A DNA stretch of 9,686 nt from positions 1 through 9,686 of the forward strand of contig DATIOK010000146.1 in assembly GCA_035473255.1 (NCBI GenBank), read 5' to 3'. A program made the translations under genes and the position numbers. This document shows, piece after piece, positions 5,573 through 9,686 of the stretch. The notes under the pieces are model-generated. The model was given only the letters and a program-made list of their open reading frames with translations, was not told the DNA's origin and searched no databases. Numbering within the stretch: position 1 is the first letter of the stretch; each line of letters starts with the position of its first letter. Origin of the DNA: JAICYJ01 sp035473255 (GTDB lineage: Bacteria; Actinomycetota; Thermoleophilia; Gaiellales; JAICJC01).

Positions 5573-5725
5573 ATGGGCAGCTACGACGGCTGGGTGAGCC
5601 CGAACCGCAGAGTCAAGACCTGCGAAGCGGGGACCTGCGCGAAGTGCGGCGCCAAGCTCTCCATCTACCGCAGGTCTGGCGAGCTGACCTGTGCGCCGTG
5701 CACGGCAGCGATCGCTGCGTACTAG
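5573..5725 (+). CDS. Zinc-ribbon-like microprotein, 50 residues
   Basis: A very small basic protein, probably real. From the ATG at 5573 it reads MGSYDGWVSPNRRVKTC and continues EAGTCAKCGAKLSIYRRSGE and LTCAPC. The CxxCGAxLSIY...C..C arrangement (C26-x2-C29, later C43-x2-C46, with an extra C21) is a four-cysteine treble-clef or zinc-ribbon knuckle. I recognise it from short zinc-finger segments of actinobacterial proteins, where CxxCG..LS.YN.G..C..C is common. Such domains usually bind nucleic acid or a protein partner. The chain holds little besides the metal site. The frame is open upstream to a GTG at 5528, but the residues added there are not family-like. No Shine-Dalgarno is seen; a leaderless start is possible. 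It sits 102 bases before the cox operon on the same strand, so a regulatory link is conceivable but unproven. Confidence 0.6.
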   Translation: MGSYDGWVSPNRRVKTCEAGTCAKCGAKLSIYRRSGELTCAPCTAAIAAY

Positions 5726-5736
5726 GCGACTCCATT

Positions 5737-5807
5737 GGGTTGCGCCACCGGCGTACTTGTGATCCGCGTCGTACTGCGATAGACCTGCCTTTGCAACTGC
5801 GCAACCC
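5737..5807 (+). promoter_or_regulatory. GTTGC/GCAAC repeats bracketing the cox promoter, candidate operator
   Basis: GGGTTGCGC (5737-5745) is perfectly inverted at GCGCAACCC (5799-5807). GCAAC occurs twice 8 bp apart (5793-5797, 5801-5805), and its complement GTTGC occurs once upstream (5739-5743). The upstream arm lies 11 bp before the -35 box and the downstream pair covers the expected transcription start. This fits a repressor or loop-forming regulator binding on both sides. No regulator gene is in the window except possibly the zinc-ribbon microprotein just upstream. Confidence 0.4.
5757..5785 (+). promoter_or_regulatory. Putative promoter of the coxSLM operon
   Basis: TTGTGA (5757-5762; matches the TTG and final A of TTGACA) is followed after 17 nt by TAGACC (5780-5785), a TANNN(T) box with an imperfect last base. 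Transcription would begin near 5792, leaving a leader of about 35 nt with the ribosome site (GGGAGGG, 5817-5823) before coxS. Confidence 0.38.
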
Positions 5808-5827
5808 CGACGTCTAGGGAGGGCTCG

Positions 5828-6295
5828 ATGAAGAGCGCCGTCACCATCACCGTCAACGGGGAGCCACGGACGGCCGAGGCCGAACCGCGGACGCTGCTCG
5901 TCCACCTGCTGCGTGAGCACCTGAACCTGACCGGCACCCACGTTGGCTGCGACACCTCCAACTGTGGGGCGTGCACGGTCTGGCTCGACGGCGAGGCCGT
6001 GAAATCGTGCACCCTTCTTGCCGTCCAGGCGGACGGCCGCGAAGTGACGACAATCGAGGGCATCTCCGAGAACGGCGACCTGCACCCGATGCAGCGGGCA
6101 TTCCACGAGCATCACGCCCTCCAGTGCGGCTACTGCACGCCCGGCATGGTGATGACCGCGATCAAGCTGCTCGAGGCGAACCCGGCGCCGACCGACGAGG
6201 AGATCCGCCACGGGCTCGAGGGCAACCTGTGCCGCTGCACCGGCTACGAGAACATCGTCGCGGCCGTCCGGGCCGCATCGGGGGTGACGGTCTGA
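5828..6295 (+). CDS. coxS: Molybdenum hydroxylase 2Fe-2S subunit (CoxS type)
   Basis: The small iron-sulfur subunit of a xanthine-dehydrogenase-family hydroxylase. It passes electrons from the Mo centre of the large subunit to FAD in the medium subunit. Its 155 residues are normal for the family. The N-terminal plant-ferredoxin-type domain binds one [2Fe-2S] cluster through C41, C46, C49 (GCDTSNCGACTVW) and C61. The C-terminal helical domain binds the second through C100, C103 (QCGYCTPG) and C135, C137 (LCRCTGY). All eight ligands are present. The ATG at 5828 follows a good ribosome site (GGGAGGG at 5817-5823). The stop overlaps the next start as TGATG, so translation is coupled to the Mo subunit. 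It is first in the S-L-M order, which is typical of form II (CO-dehydrogenase-like) operons. The symbol reflects homology, not proven CO oxidation. Confidence 0.95.
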   Translation: MKSAVTITVNGEPRTAEAEPRTLLVHLLREHLNLTGTHVGCDTSNCGACTVWLDGEAVKSCTLLAVQADGREVTTIEGISENGDLHPMQRAFHEHHALQCGYCTPGMVMTAIKLLEANPAPTDEEIRHGLEGNLCRCTGYENIVAAVRAASGVTV

Positions 6296-8643
6296 TGGCG
6301 ACGACGGCCGAACACGCAAAGGGAATCGGCGTCGCGGCGCTGCGCAAGGAGGATCGCAAGTTCCTCACCGGCCGTGGCCGCTTCGTCGACGATCTCAAGC
6401 TGCCCGGCATGCTGCACATGGCGATCGTGCGCAGCCAGTTCCCGCATGCCGACATCACCAGGATCGATACGGCCGCCGCGGCCGCTATGCCGGGCGTCAC
6501 GGCCGTGCTGACCGGAGACGACCTGGAGTTCGCCGCCGGCGTCCCGTGCGCCTCGAACCCCACCGGCGACATGGTCCACCCGGTGCGGCCGCCCTTGGCC
6601 AAGGGCCGCGTCCGCCACGTGGGCGAGCCGATCGCCGTCGTGATCGCCGGCGACCGCTACGCCGCCCGCGACGCGGCCGACGCCGTCGAGGTGAGCTACG
6701 CGGAGCTGCCTGCGGTGCTCGACGTCGAGGCAGCCCGGGCCGACGGCGCACCGAAGGTGCACGAGGAGCTCGACTCCAACGTAGCCCTCGTGCTCACGCA
6801 CAGGACCGAGGGCATCGACGACGCGTTTTCGAAGGCCGAGGTGGTGGTCGAGCACACGATCCGGAACCAGCGCCTGATCCACGTCCCAATCGAGACCCGC
6901 GGCGTGGTTGCCGACTGGAACACCGCGAACGACGACCTGGTCGTCCACAGCTCGACGCAGGTGCCGCACTTCCTGCGCACGTTCCTCGCGATCGTCTGCG
7001 GGGTGAGCGAGGCCAAGGTGCGGGCGATCGCGCCCGACGTCGGCGGCGGCTTTGGCTCCAAGCTGAACGCCTATGCCGAGGAGTTCATCGCCGCGGCCGC
7101 CTCGCGCAAGGTGGGCGCGCCGGTGAAGTGGATCGAGGATCGCTCCGAGGCGATGCTCGCCACCTGCCACGGCCGCGCCCAGGTCGCGCACATGCAGCTC
7201 GCGGCAACGAAGGACGGGAAGGTGCTCGGCATGCGCGCCCACTACGTCCAGGACTACGGCTCGTACCTGCAGATGCTGACGCCGCTGATCTCGCAGCTGA
7301 CGTTCCTGATGTCTCCCGGTGCGTACGCAATCCCTGAGGTCGACGTCAAGGTGACCAACGTCTACACGAACACGGTGCCGACTGACGCACTTCGCGGCGC
7401 TGGCCGTCCGGAGGCCACCCACGCGATCGAGCGGATGATGGACATCCTTGCCCGGGAGCTCGGCATGAGCCGCACCGAGGTGCGCAGGCGCAACTTCCCG
7501 GTCGAGTTCCCGTTCACGACCGCGATCGGCCTCATGTACGACTCCGGCGACTACGCCAAGACGCTCGACAGGCTGCTCGAGCTCTCCGATGACAAGGAGA
7601 CGTTCGAGCGGCGGCGGACGGAGGCGGCCGCGCGCGGCAAGCTGCTCGGCCGCGGCCTCTCCACGTGGGTCGAGGTGTGCGGGTTCGTCCCGTCGGACGT
7701 CGCCCGCAACGCGCTCGGGCTGACGCCGGGCGGGTGGGAGAGCTCCACCGTGCGGATGCACCCGACCGGCAAGATCACGGTCATAACGGGTACGTCGCCG
7801 CACGGACAGGGGCACGCGACCTCGTGGTCGCAGATCGTCGAGACTGAGCTCGGCGTGCCGTTCGACGACATCGAGGTGATCCACGGCGACACGGCGTTCG
7901 CCCCCTACGGGCTCGGTACGTACGGCAGCCGCAGCGTGGCGGTCGGCGGCACGGCGGTCCACCTCGCCGCGAGCAAGGTCCGCGACAAGGCCCGGCTGGT
8001 GGCCGCCCAGATGCTCGAGGCGTCGCCCGACGACCTGGACTTCGAGGGCGGCGCGTTCGCGGTCAAGGGCAGCCCGGACAAGCGTACGACCATCCAGGAG
8101 GTGGCCTTCCGCGCGTGGCAGGCGTTCGGGATGCCCGAGGGCGTGACGCCCGGCCTGGACGAGACGGTCTTTTTCGACCCGCCCAATTGCGTGTTCCCGT
8201 TCGGCGCGCACGGATGCGAGGTCGAGGTCGATCGCGAGACCGGGAAGGTCGAGATCACGGGCTACATCGCCGTGGACGACTGCGGCAACGTGATCAACCC
8301 GATGATCGTCGCTGGACAGGTGCACGGCGGCGTCGTGCACGGGATCGGCCAGGCCCTCTACGAGATCGCCGAGTACGACTCGGGCGGACAGCTCGTGACC
8401 GGAACGCTGGTCGACTACCTGATCCCGTCGGCCGCTGACGTCCCCCACATCGAGACGCACCGCACCGTCACGCCCTCGCCGACGAACCCGCTGGGGGTGA
8501 AGGGGATCGGCGAAGCAGGCACGATCGCGGCCTCGCCGGCGGTCGTGGGCGCCGTGTGCGACGCGCTCGGCGTCCGTGACCTCGACATGCCGCTCCAGCC
8601 GGAGACGGTATGGAACGCGATCCAGAAGGGAGGCGCGGCATGA
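6295..8643 (+). CDS. coxL: Molybdenum hydroxylase large subunit, form II CoxL-like
   Basis: The Mo-pterin catalytic subunit (782 residues, normal length) of a xanthine-dehydrogenase-family enzyme. An N-terminal a/b hammerhead domain (LRKEDRKFLTGRGRFVDD ... GEPIAVVIAGDRYAARDAA) is followed by the Mo-binding domains. Cofactor motifs are GGGFGSK (residues 250-256) and HGQGH (503-507). The catalytic Glu740 is in KGIGEAG and should activate the water or hydroxyl at Mo. The active-site loop is ALRGAGR, residues 365-371. True form I CO dehydrogenase has a cysteine loop (AYXCSFR) that holds the Mo-S-Cu site, and form II usually has AYRGAGR. Here there is no cysteine and the Tyr is replaced by Leu, so CO oxidation is unlikely and the natural substrate (an aldehyde, purine or other heterocycle) is unknown. 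The start overlaps the coxS stop by 1 nt; its stop overlaps the FAD-subunit start as ATGA. Confidence 0.93.
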   Translation: MATTAEHAKGIGVAALRKEDRKFLTGRGRFVDDLKLPGMLHMAIVRSQFPHADITRIDTAAAAAMPGVTAVLTGDDLEFAAGVPCASNPTGDMVHPVRPPLAKGRVRHVGEPIAVVIAGDRYAARDAADAVEVSYAELPAVLDVEAARADGAPKVHEELDSNVALVLTHRTEGIDDAFSKAEVVVEHTIRNQRLIHVPIETRGVVADWNTANDDLVVHSSTQVPHFLRTFLAIVCGVSEAKVRAIAPDVGGGFGSKLNAYAEEFIAAAASRKVGAPVKWIEDRSEAMLATCHGRAQVAHMQLAATKDGKVLGMRAHYVQDYGSYLQMLTPLISQLTFLMSPGAYAIPEVDVKVTNVYTNTVPTDALRGAGRPEATHAIERMMDILARELGMSRTEVRRRNFPVEFPFTTAIGLMYDSGDYAKTLDRLLELSDDKETFERRRTEAAARGKLLGRGLSTWVEVCGFVPSDVARNALGLTPGGWESSTVRMHPTGKITVITGTSPHGQGHATSWSQIVETELGVPFDDIEVIHGDTAFAPYGLGTYGSRSVAVGGTAVHLAASKVRDKARLVAAQMLEASPDDLDFEGGAFAVKGSPDKRTTIQEVAFRAWQAFGMPEGVTPGLDETVFFDPPNCVFPFGAHGCEVEVDRETGKVEITGYIAVDDCGNVINPMIVAGQVHGGVVHGIGQALYEIAEYDSGGQLVTGTLVDYLIPSAADVPHIETHRTVTPSPTNPLGVKGIGEAGTIAASPAVVGAVCDALGVRDLDMPLQPETVWNAIQKGGAA

Positions 8644-9458
8644 TCCCGCGCGCATTCGCATACGAGCGGCCCGAGTCCGTGGCCGACGCGGCCGGCCTCC
8701 TGCACACGCACGGCGACGGCGCCCGCGTCATCGCCGGTGGCCACTCGCTCTTGCCGATGATGAAGCTGCGGCTGGCGGCGCCGGAGATGCTGATCGACAT
8801 CGGCGGCATCTCCAGCCTGCGCGGCATCTCCGACATGGGCTCGCACCTCGTGATCGGCGCGCTCACGCGCCACGTCGACGTGGCGGAGTCGGACCTCGTG
8901 CGCTCCGCCTGCCCGGTCTTGGCGCAGGCGGCCGCGGGCATCGGCGACATGCAGGTGCGCAACCGCGGCACGATCGGCGGTTCGCTTGCACAGGCCGATC
9001 CCCACGGCGACCTGCCAGCCGTGCTGCTCGCCCTCGACGGGGAGGTTTCGGTCGAGGGCCCGGACGGGATGCGCACCATCGCCGCCAGAGACCTGTTCCT
9101 CGGCTTTCTGACGACGTCGCTGCGCCCGGACGAGATCCTGACCGGCGTGCGCGTGCCCAAGGCGCCGAAGGGAGCCTACGTCAAGTTCAACCGTCGGGCT
9201 CAGGACTGGGCGATCGTCGGCGTCGCGTCCGTGGTGGACGGGAATTCCGCCCGGATCGCGCTCACGGGCGTCGGGCCGGCCCCGGTGCGCGCCGTGGCCG
9301 CCGAGCGGGCGTTCTCGGGCGCGAACGCGCCTGAGGCGGCGGAACTCGCCGCCGAGGGTCTCGACCCGCCCGCCGACTCCGCCGGCTCCGCGGACTACCG
9401 AAGGCATCTGGCCCGCGTGCTCACCCGGCGGGCGCTCGAGCAGGCAAGCAGGGGGTAG
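8640..9458 (+). CDS. coxM: Molybdenum hydroxylase FAD subunit (CoxM type)
   Basis: The medium, flavin-binding subunit of the same hydroxylase; it collects electrons from the iron-sulfur subunit and passes them to an acceptor such as quinone or oxygen. At 272 residues it is slightly short for the family (about 280-290). FAD motifs are AGGHSLLPMMKLRL (residues 32-45) and TIGGSLAQADPHGDLP (111-126), both intact. The N-terminus MIPRAFAYERPESVADA is typical. The C-terminal domain follows (AYVKFNRRAQDWAIVGVA...). The ATG at 8640 overlaps the coxL stop by 4 nt (ATGA) and has a strong ribosome site, AAGGGAGG at 8626-8633. An in-frame upstream ATG at 8610 would lie inside coxL and is less likely. No maturation genes (coxD, E, F, G) follow; a tRNA on the opposite strand comes next, so assembly factors must be encoded elsewhere. 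Confidence 0.95.
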   Translation: MIPRAFAYERPESVADAAGLLHTHGDGARVIAGGHSLLPMMKLRLAAPEMLIDIGGISSLRGISDMGSHLVIGALTRHVDVAESDLVRSACPVLAQAAAGIGDMQVRNRGTIGGSLAQADPHGDLPAVLLALDGEVSVEGPDGMRTIAARDLFLGFLTTSLRPDEILTGVRVPKAPKGAYVKFNRRAQDWAIVGVASVVDGNSARIALTGVGPAPVRAVAAERAFSGANAPEAAELAAEGLDPPADSAGSADYRRHLARVLTRRALEQASRG

Positions 9459-9480
9459 CCCCAAGTTCGTAGGACAGTTC

Positions 9481-9507
9481 AGTGCCCATCCGTGCTCCAT
9501 GGGTGCT
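9481..9507 (+). terminator. Hairpin after coxM, possible operon terminator
   Basis: AGTGCCCAT (9481-9489) can pair with ATGGGTGCT (9499-9507). This gives a 9-bp stem with two G-U pairs and a 9-nt loop, 23 bases after the coxM stop. A T tract is lacking, so it would be a weak or factor-assisted terminator. Apart from this and the tRNA 3' flank nothing else is seen in 9459-9548. Confidence 0.35.
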
Positions 9508-9548
9508 TACTGCACTCCGTGTACGTGGGAATCGGCTTGGATAAAAGG

Positions 9549-9619
9549 CTGCGGGGCAGGGACTCGAACCCCGACTACCTGATCCAGAGTCAGGCGTCCT
9601 ACCATTAGACGACCCCGCA
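9549..9619 (-). tRNA. tRNA-Gln (anticodon CUG)
   Basis: Read on the minus strand from 9619. The 7-bp acceptor stem (TGCGGGG with CCCCGCA) has the U1-A72 pair typical of tRNA-Gln. The D arm is GTCT/GGAC around AATGGTA. The anticodon stem CCTGA/TCAGG holds the 7-base loop CTCTGGA, with anticodon CTG. The T arm is CGGGG/CCCTG around TTCGAGT. The discriminator base is G. The following bases are CCT, so CCA is not encoded and must be added by tRNA nucleotidyltransferase. A short TTTT run follows at the 3' side and may end the transcript. It decodes CAG, the preferred glutamine codon in GC-rich genomes. Confidence 0.96.
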
Positions 9620-9631
9620 ACGGCGCGGCGA

Positions 9632-9637
9632 AGGATA
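9632..9637 (-). promoter_or_regulatory. Putative -10 box (TATCCT) for tRNA-Gln
   Basis: TATCCT on the minus strand fits TANNNT and ends 12 nt before the tRNA 5' end, so a primary transcript would carry a leader of about 5 nt for RNase P to remove. The -35 region 17-18 nt upstream is GC-rich and does not resemble TTGACA. Confidence 0.4.
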
Positions 9638-9660
9638 CCAGAGCCCCTTTCGGCGCCCGT

Positions 9661-9686
9661 CTAGCTGCAGTTGGCCTTGGCCCAGG
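9661..9686 (-). CDS. Possible 3' end of a minus-strand gene running off the window
   Basis: On the minus strand the last 26 bases can be read as WAKANCS followed by TAG at 9663-9661. The codons end almost all in C or G, as in the other genes. The stop lies 24 bases before the -10 box of the tRNA gene, a sensible gene spacing. Only seven residues are visible, so neither coding status nor product can be judged. Confidence 0.2.

Noticed and set aside
5971..6294. N-terminal extension of the Mo subunit reading through coxS
   Set aside because: The extension is Arg/Pro-rich and lies in another frame of coxS. The ATG at 6295 gives the family N-terminus and couples with the coxS stop (TGATG).
6244..8661. 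Open minus-strand frame of about 800 codons antisense to coxL
   Set aside because: It mirrors the coxL codons: third-position G/C bias on the plus strand keeps the antisense frame free of stops. The translation is Arg/His/Asp-rich without motifs, and coxL itself is a certain gene.
5828..9458. True aerobic CO dehydrogenase
   Set aside because: The large subunit has no cysteine in the active loop (ALRGAGR), so the Mo-S-Cu centre cannot form. Only the form II-like label is kept.
8415..9500. Minus-strand open frame antisense to coxM
   Set aside because: Another shadow of a GC-rich gene; low-complexity composition and no family signal, while coxM on the plus strand has intact FAD motifs.
1..9686. 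Mobile element, CRISPR array, defence or toxin-antitoxin system
   Set aside because: No transposase, integrase, terminal repeats, regularly spaced repeats or paired small toxin/antitoxin genes were seen. The tRNA-Gln has no flanking integrase or duplicated 3' end within the window.

Overview
The window is high-GC DNA with dense, short-spaced genes, and it looks like a chromosomal segment of an actinomycete. The best placement is the class Thermoleophilia (Solirubrobacterales or relatives). Supporting clues are a small cysteine-cluster protein of the 'PF(V/L)CECG..(D/T)C' type that I know mainly from that group, TANNNT -10 boxes lying 6-7 nt from start codons (leaderless genes), GTG starts, and a form II-type coxSLM operon. 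This placement is inference from family recognition, not from a phylogeny. No insertion sequence, phage gene, CRISPR array or plasmid function was seen. No stretch longer than about 130 bases is without a gene.

Layout: (1) 1-2216, plus strand: the 3' part of an amidase-signature hydrolase, followed 2 nt later by glutamyl-Q tRNA(Asp) synthetase (gluQ). (2) 2249-2623, plus: a small cytoplasmic CECG-type protein whose start codon sits in the loop of a 10-bp inverted repeat. It overlaps tail to tail with a lipoprotein gene on the other strand. (3) 2601-5490: a run of small genes on both strands, mostly for exported proteins. These are a PsbP-like lipoprotein (minus), a secreted allene-oxide-cyclase-like barrel protein (plus), an unknown cytoplasmic protein (minus), a small lipoprotein (minus), a VOC/glyoxalase-like protein (minus) and an unknown secreted protein (plus). 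(4) 5573-5725: a 50-residue zinc-ribbon microprotein. (5) 5828-9458, plus: three overlapping genes for a molybdenum hydroxylase, in the order 2Fe-2S subunit, Mo subunit, FAD subunit. (6) 9549-9619, minus: tRNA-Gln(CUG). (7) The last 26 bases may be the 3' end of another minus-strand gene.

The strongest functional unit is the coxSLM operon. Electrons from oxidation of a substrate at the Mo-pterin site of CoxL would pass through two [2Fe-2S] clusters in CoxS to FAD in CoxM. The Mo subunit lacks the cysteine loop of true (form I) CO dehydrogenase and has ALRGAGR instead, so its substrate is unknown. Its upstream region holds a candidate promoter bracketed by GTTGC/GCAAC repeats that could be an operator.

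I did not find a clearly new multi-gene system. The most interesting items are the possible switch-like RNA structure at the start of the CECG gene, the repeats bracketing the cox promoter, the variant Mo-site loop, and several unassigned small exported proteins with leaderless-type promoters.
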